Shown here one piece after another: positions 1 through 7,696 of a stretch of 53,839 bases of DNA. The notes under the pieces are model-generated. The model saw nothing but the letters and a program-made list of their open reading frames with translations. It was not told where the DNA came from and did no database searches. How positions within the stretch are numbered: position 1 is the stretch's first letter; every line of letters begins with the position of its first letter. This DNA comes from an uncultured Sphingobacterium sp. Lineage in GTDB: Bacteria > Bacteroidota > Bacteroidia > Sphingobacteriales > Sphingobacteriaceae. Position numbers and translations under genes: made by a program. Location: contig CANRHE010000003.1 in NCBI GenBank assembly GCA_947630335.1, forward strand, positions 1 to 53,839. Direction: 5' to 3'.

Positions 1-1
1 G

Positions 2-628
2 CCTTTGGCTGAAAAAATTGATAGTTATTATTTTATCTACGATTGTGACATCAATCAAATCTCATTTATAAATAGTGCATTTGAAACCATAACAAATTTT
101 AATTCTAAAGAGTTTACTATTGATAAATTAATAGACATAATTCATCCAGAGGACCTACCTTATTTCTTCGCTTGCGAAGAAAAGGGACTTCAATTCACCA
201 ATTCATTATCATTTAATGAACATTTTCAATATTTGATGAGTTATTCTTATAGAATAAGAACTTATGATGATTGTTATATTTGGATTAAACAGCAATGTCA
301 AGCTTTGGAAGTGAATAATCAAGGACATCTTACTAAAACATTAGTTATTCATCAAAGAATTATGGATGAAACCTTTGAAAGACCGAAAAATGATTATAGA
401 ATCTTTGATAAATCAAGAAATATATACTTAGATGTTGAAAACTGCTACAATCTTACTAAACGCGAACTTGAAATTTTAGAATTAGTAAAAATAGGGTTAA
501 ACAGTGCAGAAATAAGTAACAAATTATTTACCAGCAAGTATACTGTTGATACACATCGTAAAAATATCTTAAAAAAAACAAACAGTTCCAATTTCATTGA
601 ATTAATAAAAAAACTAAGCTTTTCTTAA
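2..628 (+). CDS. PAS-LuxR transcriptional regulator (5' partial)
   Basis: The reading frame is open to the left edge, so the TTG at base 5 offered by the ORF track is probably not the start and the N-terminus lies outside the window. The first ~120 visible residues resemble a PAS sensor fold (YYFIYDCDINQISFINSAF, then IIHPEDLPYF). The last ~60 residues are a LuxR/GerE helix-turn-helix (LTKRELEILELV, then YTVDTHRKNILKKT). It is clearly paralogous to the minus-strand gene at 16.9-17.6 kb, with matching PAS and HTH segments. No receiver domain is visible. The ligand and targets are unknown. Confidence 0.85.
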   Translation, partial: PLAEKIDSYYFIYDCDINQISFINSAFETITNFNSKEFTIDKLIDIIHPEDLPYFFACEEKGLQFTNSLSFNEHFQYLMSYSYRIRTYDDCYIWIKQQCQALEVNNQGHLTKTLVIHQRIMDETFERPKNDYRIFDKSRNIYLDVENCYNLTKRELEILELVKIGLNSAEISNKLFTSKYTVDTHRKNILKKTNSSNFIELIKKLSFS

Positions 629-778
629 TCTTCAATAGGTTTTATCCCCTTATTTAAAATAGCTAATATTAAAATTAGGTAAAAAGATTTCTTTAAGAAA
701 TTCCATAAAATCATCTTTCAAAACCATAATTATTATAATTTGTTATGTATTTTAGTTAATTAAACAAGATTGGTAATA

Positions 779-1480
779 ATGGATAATGAAATTGTTAGAT
801 TAGAAGGCGTCGAAAAGATATACCAAACAGGTGATACAACTATCACTGCTCTTGCTAAAACTAATCTAACCTTGGAATCCCATAAATTAACTTTGATTAT
901 GGGACCTTCTGGTTCCGGAAAAACTACACTATTATCTATAATTGGTTGTATTATTTACCCCACGTCGGGTAGAGTATTTTACAAAAACAACAATGTTACC
1001 AATTATAATGAGAATCAGCTTGCTTATCTTAGGTTACATGAGATTGGATTTGTTTTTCAGCAGTTTAACTTAATTGAACCACTAACTGCATTAGAAAATG
1101 TTATGCAACCGTTATTACTTCAAAAAGAAGAAAGAGAGAACGTTAGAGAGCGAGCGACTCAAGCCCTTCTATCTGTTGGTTTAGGCGATAGGTTACATAA
1201 TTTACCTAAAAAATTAAGCGGCGGTCAGAAACAAAGAGTAGCCATTGCTAGAGCATTAGTTACCAATCCTACACTTATATTATGTGATGAACCTACTGCA
1301 TCATTAGATTCTAAAAGTGCTCGAGAAATCATGCTAGAATTAAAGCAATTAGCAAGCTCAGGAAAAGCAGTAATTATTGTAACCCACGACTTGAGACTGC
1401 GAGAGTTTGCAGATTATACTATTTATGTAGAAGAAGGTCATGTATCAACAGAAATTAAAAATGAAGAATACTACAAATAA
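779..1480 (+). CDS. ABC exporter ATP-binding subunit (MacB/LolD/DevA type)
   Basis: ATPase of a tripartite efflux system. It carries Walker A GPSGSGKTT, Q-loop region FVFQQFN, signature LSGGQKQR, Walker B LILCDEPTA and the H-loop THD, in the order and ~230-residue length usual for MacB/LolD-type ATPases. The ORF track begins at a TTG, but an in-frame ATG at 779 leads directly into the conserved N-terminus and is preferred. It is the first gene of a compact operon (adaptor, permease and TolC follow with overlaps or gaps of 1-2 nt). The transported substrate cannot be told from sequence. Confidence 0.93.
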   Translation: MDNEIVRLEGVEKIYQTGDTTITALAKTNLTLESHKLTLIMGPSGSGKTTLLSIIGCIIYPTSGRVFYKNNNVTNYNENQLAYLRLHEIGFVFQQFNLIEPLTALENVMQPLLLQKEERENVRERATQALLSVGLGDRLHNLPKKLSGGQKQRVAIARALVTNPTLILCDEPTASLDSKSAREIMLELKQLASSGKAVIIVTHDLRLREFADYTIYVEEGHVSTEIKNEEYYK

Positions 1481-2423
1481 AATTATAATAACTCTAGTAT
1501 ATTCCTTGACTTTAATAAGTTCATTATCTTGTTCAAATGAAAAAAAGAACCAAGAAGAAAATACTAATGTAAATGCGATTATACATAGTGTAGACACAAT
1601 AGTGGCTATTGGAAAAGTACAAAGTGAATATGGAAAATACACAATAGCTAGTAATACATCTGGTATTGTAAGTAATATATTCATAAGTGAAGGAGATCAA
1701 GTTGAAAAAGGACAAGTATTGCTATTACTGTCCAATCCTTATCAATCAGTAGATAAAGAAATCGCTTATTCAAAATTAAAAACTAGACAGGATGAGGTCG
1801 AAATAACTAAAAAAGACCTAGATCAAGAAAAAGTACAACTTGATTTTTTAAAAAATAAATTAGCTACTTCCAAGATTCTTTTTGATAAAAATGCAGAGAC
1901 TAAGGAAAACTTAATATTAGATCAAACTAATTATACGAAACAAAAGGAGCGTGTTAGAAGCTTAGAATCTCAACTTTTCAGTAAGGAGAGTTTGGTCAAA
2001 GAACAGTTGCTTGAGATAAACAAAACAACAATAACAGCAAAACAATTTGAAATCCACGCTCCCAACGCAGGACTTATTAGTGACTTGAATGTAAATCTAG
2101 GACAATTCGTTAACGAAACCCAGTCACTAGGAGATATTACAGATATCAATCAACTAATAATCGAAGCGGAAGTAGATGAGCTTTTTGCTGACTTAGTTAA
2201 AATAGGTCAAAAAGTAGTATTAACTAGTATTAATACTAAGCAACAAATTGGTGAAGGCGAAATTATATATACCTCTCCTATTCTAGCAAATAAGTCAATA
2301 CTATATGAAAATGCCAACGAAGCAGAAGACCGTCGTGTAAGACAAATTAAAATAAAACCACTCCATACTTCAATGACATTATTAATAAATGCCAAAATAG
2401 AATGTCAAATTAAAACAAAGTAG
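1461..2423 (+). CDS. HlyD/MacA-family periplasmic adaptor, lipoprotein
   Basis: Membrane-fusion protein linking the inner-membrane ABC complex to TolC. From the ATG at 1461 there is a signal peptide ending in a lipobox-like LSC (residues ~22-24), then a biotinyl-lipoyl half (SGIVSNIFISEGDQVEKGQVL), a long coiled-coil hairpin (~residues 85-180), and the second lipoyl half (NAGLISDLNVNLGQFV) followed by a beta-barrel. The upstream start at 1440 would overlap the ATPase further and spoil the signal peptide. The gene overlaps the ATPase by 20 nt, suggesting translational coupling. Confidence 0.9.
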   Translation: MKNTTNKIIITLVYSLTLISSLSCSNEKKNQEENTNVNAIIHSVDTIVAIGKVQSEYGKYTIASNTSGIVSNIFISEGDQVEKGQVLLLLSNPYQSVDKEIAYSKLKTRQDEVEITKKDLDQEKVQLDFLKNKLATSKILFDKNAETKENLILDQTNYTKQKERVRSLESQLFSKESLVKEQLLEINKTTITAKQFEIHAPNAGLISDLNVNLGQFVNETQSLGDITDINQLIIEAEVDELFADLVKIGQKVVLTSINTKQQIGEGEIIYTSPILANKSILYENANEAEDRRVRQIKIKPLHTSMTLLINAKIECQIKTK

Positions 2424-2424
2424 T

Positions 2425-3558
2425 ATGCTTCGTCTAGCTTGGAAATTTTTAAAATTTGATAAAGCCAAAAGTATCGGCGTCATTACAGCAGTTGTCATTA
2501 GTATTTTTCTAATTGGACAACAATTAAGCTTATTATTCTTTTTAATGGGGTTGATGGGGAATTTGGTAGGAAACGCTCCAGTACGAGATAACGAAGTATG
2601 GGTTATCGAAAAACAAACGAATAATGTAAACGCTTTAAACTATATTGATCAGAGACTTGTACAAGAAATTGCAAGTCTTCCAACTGTATCTAATACATAT
2701 CCAGTAATAATAGCTCCTGCGCAAGCAACATTTTTAGATGGACAAACTGCAGGTGTGACTTTAGTTGGTGCACAGGCACCTACTTTTATTATGGGGCCTC
2801 TAAAAAGTCGTCTAAAAGAAGGAAGTACAACTCAACTTATCCAACCTTATACAGTTTCTGCTGAATTTTATAGTGCAAAAACTTGGAATACTAATTTAGA
2901 GATGAATAAGCCAATCGAAATAAATGGGAAAAGTGCACAAGTTAAACTAATTACACAGAATGCACAGGCATTCGGCGCTTCTTTAATGTACATGGATATT
3001 AATAATGCGCGATACTATAGTAATATTTCACCATCAAAAGTAAGTATTATTGTTACTACGTTGCATGACAAAAACACGAAGAATAGCACCATTAACCAAA
3101 TCAATACTCTTTTCCCAAACCTCAAAGCTTGGGATCCAGAAAAGTTGCGTTCTTCTACAATTAAAGAAATCTTAATTAGTTCTAACATGGGGATGAGTTT
3201 CGGTACACTAGTTGTATTTGCTATGATATCAGGTTTCTTTATAATAGGACTTACTTTATATTCATCCGCTTTAGATCGTATAAAAGATTATGGAACATTA
3301 AAAGCAATTGGAGCAACAAAAAATTATGTCAATAAACTAATAATAGCACAAGCATTCCTATATGCTATTATTGGATACATTATAGCAATGATTCTATTAT
3401 ATGGATTTAAAATGGGGGTAATCAATTCTGGCTTAGCAATAGATATTTCACCTACATTTGCTTTGTTTTTATTATTAATTACCTTGTTTATTTCTATTGG
3501 TGGTTCATTATTCGCAGTACGCAAAATAACTAAACTAGAACCAGCTTCAGTCTTTTAA
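2425..3558 (+). CDS. FtsX/DevC-type ABC transporter permease
   Basis: Inner-membrane permease of the exporter. It has one N-terminal transmembrane helix (~residues 17-42), a ~210-residue periplasmic MacB_PCD-like domain, and three C-terminal helices (~257-285, 308-330, 340-365) containing the FtsX signature region (DRIKDYGTLKAIGATKNYV). Its 377 residues and single large extracytoplasmic domain resemble DevC more than full-length MacB, which has a fused ATPase. It starts 1 nt after the adaptor's stop codon. Confidence 0.9.
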   Translation: MLRLAWKFLKFDKAKSIGVITAVVISIFLIGQQLSLLFFLMGLMGNLVGNAPVRDNEVWVIEKQTNNVNALNYIDQRLVQEIASLPTVSNTYPVIIAPAQATFLDGQTAGVTLVGAQAPTFIMGPLKSRLKEGSTTQLIQPYTVSAEFYSAKTWNTNLEMNKPIEINGKSAQVKLITQNAQAFGASLMYMDINNARYYSNISPSKVSIIVTTLHDKNTKNSTINQINTLFPNLKAWDPEKLRSSTIKEILISSNMGMSFGTLVVFAMISGFFIIGLTLYSSALDRIKDYGTLKAIGATKNYVNKLIIAQAFLYAIIGYIIAMILLYGFKMGVINSGLAIDISPTFALFLLLITLFISIGGSLFAVRKITKLEPASVF

Positions 3559-3560
3559 TT

Positions 3561-4829
3561 ATGTTCAAATATATATACTACATATTTATTATCTGCCCAG
3601 TTTTACTTCAAGCACAATCTTTAAGCATAGAACAACTTGTGAGTACTGTTTTAGAAAATAATATTTCAAAACAGAATATAATAGAATTGCAATTATCACA
3701 ACAAGATATTATTCTTGAAAAATTAAATAGGTATCCCATAGTATATGGTGATATTAACGTGCAGCGAAATCTAATAGTTCCTACAACCCCTGTTCCAGCT
3801 ATTGCATTTGACCCATCAGCCGCAGAAGACGTTTATTTACCTCTAAAATTCTCTACAAAATGGAATAGCAAGGCTGGAGTTCAAGTCGAATGGAAAGTAT
3901 TTAACCCAACACAAAGACTTTTAGAAAAGCAAAAAAAAATAAACTCGAAAAAAGTTGAAATACAACAACAGGAAGATAAAAAGCAATTAATAAATGATGC
4001 TACATTAGCATATGCAAGTATTGTATTAGCTTCTTTACAACATGCAGCAGCTTTAGAAGACTCTACCAGATATGAACAAATTATGCAGACTATACGCTAT
4101 AGATATGAACAAGGCCGCGAGTCAGCAGATGAACTTTTAAGAGCTGAACAAGATTTTGAACGTAAAAAAATACAAATATTCGAAACATGGTCAGTATTAA
4201 GAGATGCCAATCTAGAACTTTTTAAATATATAGATATACAAAAAGTAGAAAGACTCTCAACAAGTATAGATGAAATTATATTAACCCTACGAACATACTC
4301 TAACAATAATTTTAAGTCAGACCTAATTCAACAAGATTTATTAAATAACGAAATTGAAAAAAACATTTTAAAAAAACAACTTCTTCCTACGTTGACCGTA
4401 AATGGATATTATGGTGCACAATATTTTAATGAACACCTTAATCTAACAAACAAAACAAACTGGTATGGGAATAGTTATATCAGCTTAGCTTTACGCTTAC
4501 CAATTACTGATTATTTAGTCCAAAATAAATATTTAGAAAAAAACATCTTAGAAGCGAAGCTTAACAACTTAAAACTTCAAGAGAGTTATAAAAATCATGA
4601 AATTGAGCAACAACAAAAGTCTTCAAAAATTAAAGCTACAGAATTAAAAATTCAATCTTTAAAAAAAATATTAAGCATGTCTGAAGAATTAATAAAAAAT
4701 AAGCAAATAAACTTCGAAAATGGTCGTATATTAATGGCTGATTATAAAAAAGTATTAATTGAACACAATGCAAACCTACAAGATCTTTGGCAAACTCAAT
4801 ATGACATGATATCATTACTAATTCATTAA
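3561..4829 (+). CDS. TolC-family outer-membrane efflux protein
   Basis: Outer-membrane channel of the same exporter. It has a signal peptide (hydrophobic run ending LLQAQS), then the two long helical repeats of the OEP family. Features include ELQLSQQDIILEKLNRYP near the N-terminus, a RYEQGRESADELLRAEQ motif in the middle, and a long C-terminal helical hairpin ending NLQDLWQTQYDM. The length of 422 residues is normal. It is the last gene of the four-gene operon, 2 nt after the permease. No clear terminator hairpin follows. Confidence 0.92.
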   Translation: MFKYIYYIFIICPVLLQAQSLSIEQLVSTVLENNISKQNIIELQLSQQDIILEKLNRYPIVYGDINVQRNLIVPTTPVPAIAFDPSAAEDVYLPLKFSTKWNSKAGVQVEWKVFNPTQRLLEKQKKINSKKVEIQQQEDKKQLINDATLAYASIVLASLQHAAALEDSTRYEQIMQTIRYRYEQGRESADELLRAEQDFERKKIQIFETWSVLRDANLELFKYIDIQKVERLSTSIDEIILTLRTYSNNNFKSDLIQQDLLNNEIEKNILKKQLLPTLTVNGYYGAQYFNEHLNLTNKTNWYGNSYISLALRLPITDYLVQNKYLEKNILEAKLNNLKLQESYKNHEIEQQQKSSKIKATELKIQSLKKILSMSEELIKNKQINFENGRILMADYKKVLIEHNANLQDLWQTQYDMISLLIH

Positions 4830-4852
4830 TAGACTCTTACATATAATTATTT

Positions 4853-4870
4853 TTGGCACAACGATTGCAT
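4853..4870 (+). promoter_or_regulatory. sigma-54 (RpoN) type -24/-12 promoter
   Basis: TTGGCACAACGATTGCAT matches the RpoN consensus (TGGCAC-N5-TTGCA) with the GG and GC elements exactly 12 bp apart. It lies in the intergenic gap, pointing at the response regulator that begins ~135 bp downstream. The expected transcription start is near 4880. Confidence 0.6.
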
Positions 4871-5006
4871 AGGCAAGTTATGCTTAATAACAATTATATG
4901 GTTAATAATAAAACCGTTAAGCAATTATTTTTTGAATAGTTTTTAAAAGTGGTATCTTGCACGAGCAAAAAAATCACACTGAAAAAAAACATAATACTCA
5001 TTGAAA

Positions 5007-5477
5007 ATGAAAAATATGAACGATAAAATCAACATATTGTATGTTGATGATGAAGAAAATAATCTAATTTCGTTCAAGGCTAATTTTAGAATTAGATATA
5101 ATGTTTACACAGCTATAAGCGGACAATTAGCATTAGAATTATTGGCTTCAACACCAATTTCGGTGATTATAACAGATCAGCGTATGCCTGAAATGACTGG
5201 GGTGGCCTTTTTAGAAAAAGTATGTGAATTATATCCAGATACTATTCGTATTTTACTGACAGGTTATTCTGACATTAGTGCTGTTATTGAAGCCGTTAAC
5301 AAAGGTAAAATTTTCCATTACCTCAACAAACCATGGAATGAAGAAGAGTTGGATGAAACCATACAACGAGCTTATCAAATTTATTCTGATAAACAAGAAA
5401 CCATTGAACAATGCGAAAAATTAGAAGTTAGCAACGAACAATTAGAATTTTTATTAAGACAAAAGCTTCTATCCTAG
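5007..5477 (+). CDS. Response regulator (receiver domain with short tail)
   Basis: A CheY-like receiver fills residues ~6-125: acidic pair VDDEEN, phospho-acceptor Asp in IITDQRMPEM, the conserved Thr in LTGYS and Lys in NKPWN. About 30 residues of coiled-coil-prone sequence follow and then it stops, so there is no output domain. ATG at 5007 or 5016 is preferred to the TTG at 5001. The MTG/LLTGYSD/NKPW signature is like the receivers of RpfG/HD-GYP and hybrid-kinase response regulators. It stands alone, behind a sigma-54-like promoter. Partner kinase unknown. Confidence 0.88.
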   Translation: MKNMNDKINILYVDDEENNLISFKANFRIRYNVYTAISGQLALELLASTPISVIITDQRMPEMTGVAFLEKVCELYPDTIRILLTGYSDISAVIEAVNKGKIFHYLNKPWNEEELDETIQRAYQIYSDKQETIEQCEKLEVSNEQLEFLLRQKLLS

Positions 5478-5547
5478 CACAAGTAAGATCGCCTACTTTA
5501 ACTTTTTTTTATTAAAATAGGATTAATAAAGAATCATACACCATAAT

Positions 5548-5575
5548 AGAACCTTATATATACATATAAGGTTCT
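5548..5575. terminator. Hairpin between convergent genes
   Basis: A perfect 12-bp stem AGAACCTTATAT with a 4-nt loop sits between the response regulator (+) and aldehyde dehydrogenase (-). It lacks a strong T-run on either side, so termination is likely but not certain. Confidence 0.5.
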
Positions 5576-5602
5576 ACTGTATTTAAAAGGGTATAAATAT
5601 TA

Positions 5603-6973
5603 TTATTTTAAAAATTTTCTTATTAAACTTAATCCTCCTTTAAAATTAGGGTACCTAAATGGAATATCAAATAAAGTAGTTTGTTTAAGAATTGACTTAT
5701 AATGTGTAAAGGTATCAAAACTGGCCTTTCCATGATAAGCACCTAGACCACTATTTCCTTTACCACCAAAAGGAAGATATGGGGTAGCAAGATGATAAAT
5801 AACGTCATTAACACACATTCCACCACATTCAACTTCTTTTATTACTTGATTTATTACTTTCGCATTTTTTGCAAATAGATAGCATGCAAGAGGATGGCCG
5901 TGATTTCTGATAGCCGTGATAGGCTCTACTATGGAATCAAAGGAAAGTACAGGAAGGATTGGTCCAAAAATTTCTTCACCCATTACTTTACTATTCCAAT
6001 CTAGATCAATAATTATAGTCGGTTGCAATTTCATTATTGATTCATCATAATCTCCCCCAATTACAATATTACCTTCCTTCAAAAAATTAATCATACGATC
6101 AAAGTGTGATTTTGATATTATTCTAGTATATTGATCATTTGTTAAAGCATTAGCAGTAAACATAACTTCTATTTCCAATTTCATCTGCTCTACTAACTTT
6201 TCAAGAATTGATTTATGAGCATAAATATAATCGGGAGCTACACAAGTTTGACCAGCATTCAAAAATTTACCCCAAACAATACGCTTAGCGGCCAATTTTA
6301 GGTCAGCATCAGGACAAACAATAACGGGGCTTTTGCCTCCTAATTCAAGTGTTATTGGGGTCAAGTGTTTAGCAGCAGCCGCCATTACCAATTTTCCTAC
6401 TCGTTCACTACCTGTGAAAAATATATAATCAAAAGGTAAGTCAAGTAAAGATTTACTTACTGTAGCATTCCCCTCTACCACACAGACATAATTATCTTCA
6501 AATAAATTAGATATAATTTTATTAATAACTCTAGATGTATTATTACTTAGTTCAGAAGGCTTTAGAATTACACAATTACCCGCTGCAATTGCACCAATTA
6601 ATGGAGACATTGCTAATTGGAAAGGATAATTCCATGGAGCAATTATTAAAACTACACCATATGGCTCTGGATAGCGATATCCTTTTGTTCCAATATGTGT
6701 CAATGCTGTTTTTACTCTGGTAGGTTTTGACCAAGTCTTCAATCGCTTCAACATGAATGAAATTTCTTCCAAAACGAAACCAATTTCAGTAATATAACTG
6801 TCAAAAGCCGATTTATTCAAATCATTTTGCAAAGCACGATTAATTTCTTCTTCATACTTTTTTATACCAGCATGTAATTTTTTCAAAGCATTTATTCGAA
6901 AATCCAAGGATTTTGTTACTTGAGTTTCATAAAAAATCTTTTGAGTCTTAAATATAAGATCGATTTGGCTCAT
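5603..6973 (-). CDS. Aldehyde dehydrogenase (class 3 / fatty-aldehyde type)
   Basis: NAD(P)-dependent oxidation of aldehydes to acids. Visible are the NAD-binding segment (APWNYPFQLAMSP), catalytic Glu in ELGGKSP, catalytic Cys in NAGQTCVAPDY, and EEIFGPILPV. At 456 residues and lacking the longer N-terminus of class 1/2 enzymes, it groups with the class 3 ALDH3/coniferyl-type family. The ORF track begins at a GTG; the ATG at 6973 (MSQIDLIF) is preferred. It is monocistronic, transcribed away from the J-domain gene. Physiological substrate unknown. Confidence 0.92.
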   Translation of the reverse strand: MSQIDLIFKTQKIFYETQVTKSLDFRINALKKLHAGIKKYEEEINRALQNDLNKSAFDSYITEIGFVLEEISFMLKRLKTWSKPTRVKTALTHIGTKGYRYPEPYGVVLIIAPWNYPFQLAMSPLIGAIAAGNCVILKPSELSNNTSRVINKIISNLFEDNYVCVVEGNATVSKSLLDLPFDYIFFTGSERVGKLVMAAAAKHLTPITLELGGKSPVIVCPDADLKLAAKRIVWGKFLNAGQTCVAPDYIYAHKSILEKLVEQMKLEIEVMFTANALTNDQYTRIISKSHFDRMINFLKEGNIVIGGDYDESIMKLQPTIIIDLDWNSKVMGEEIFGPILPVLSFDSIVEPITAIRNHGHPLACYLFAKNAKVINQVIKEVECGGMCVNDVIYHLATPYLPFGGKGNSGLGAYHGKASFDTFTHYKSILKQTTLFDIPFRYPNFKGGLSLIRKFLK

Positions 6974-7074
6974 ATACTTTATTATTACAGACACTAATAT
7001 ATGCTTTTTATTAATTACTGAGCAATAAGTGTTATGTAGTCAAAAGATTACCTGTCAATTACACAAATTATTCA

Positions 7075-7082
7075 TAACTTTG
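7075..7082 (+). promoter_or_regulatory. Bacteroidota -7 promoter box (TAnnTTTG)
   Basis: TAACTTTG fits the group's TAnnTTTG -7 element and ends only 5 nt before the ATG of the J-domain gene, so the transcript would be leaderless or nearly so. No good -33 TTTG is seen at the expected spacing. Confidence 0.4.
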
Positions 7083-7087
7083 CCGCC

Positions 7088-7537
7088 ATGAAAAAAATAG
7101 CAGATTATAGAGCATTATTAAATGTGGACAAGACAGCAGATTTAAGCGCATTAAAAGCTTGTTATCGTCAAATAATGAAAGAATGCCATCCCGATAAATT
7201 TGTAAATAATGAAGAGGGCTTGAAAGAAGCCGAAGAGAAAAGTAAAATGATGATTGAAGCTTATCATTTTTTAGTGAGTATCTGTCCTGAAACTTTAGAA
7301 AAACAATTACCTATTTATAAAAATACTATAGAGACTTCGGCAATTAACGATTTTGATTGGAAAGGAAGTATAATGACTATTACTTTTTTAGATGGTAGTC
7401 AATATGAATACTTTGGAGTACCACGAAATGAATATGTTAAATTTGTTAATGCAGACTCTCCTGGTCGATTTGCAAAAAGACATATCTATCCTAAATATTC
7501 TTATAGAAATGTTTTAAAAACTACTGAGGCTGTTTAA
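7088..7537 (+). CDS. J-domain protein with C-terminal KTSC domain
   Basis: Residues ~4-70 form a DnaJ J-domain (DYRALLNVD, with the HPD motif in KECHPDKF) that would stimulate a DnaK-type Hsp70. Residues ~88-145 match the KTSC domain (ITFLDGSQYEYFGVP, then NADSPGRFAKRHIYPKY), a small fold of uncertain role found in bacteria and phages. There is no zinc-finger or DnaJ C-terminal region. Such J-KTSC proteins are common as single small genes in this phylum. ATG follows a -7 box by 5 nt. Substrate unknown. Confidence 0.85.
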   Translation: MKKIADYRALLNVDKTADLSALKACYRQIMKECHPDKFVNNEEGLKEAEEKSKMMIEAYHFLVSICPETLEKQLPIYKNTIETSAINDFDWKGSIMTITFLDGSQYEYFGVPRNEYVKFVNADSPGRFAKRHIYPKYSYRNVLKTTEAV

Positions 7538-7539
7538 AA

Positions 7540-7575
7540 AATAGGCGAGTTATAAATTTATAACTCGCCTATTTT
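7540..7575 (+). terminator. Rho-independent terminator of the J-domain gene
   Basis: AATAGGCGAGTTATAAAT is followed immediately by its exact reverse complement and then TTTT. This is a long perfect stem just past the stop codon. Confidence 0.85.
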
Positions 7576-7696
7576 GTATTACATCAATTAGCAAAACGAA
7601 TCAAACTATTTATTTAAGTAAAATAAATAGTTTTTTTAACACACATATTTCTCGAATGATTGTTTCATTGTTATAAGTACATATAGTTATTATAAC

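Noticed and set aside
1445-1715. Minus-strand ORFs under the adaptor gene
   Set aside because: Shadow frames of the HlyD-type adaptor; Ile/Phe-rich composition results from AT-rich antisense translation.
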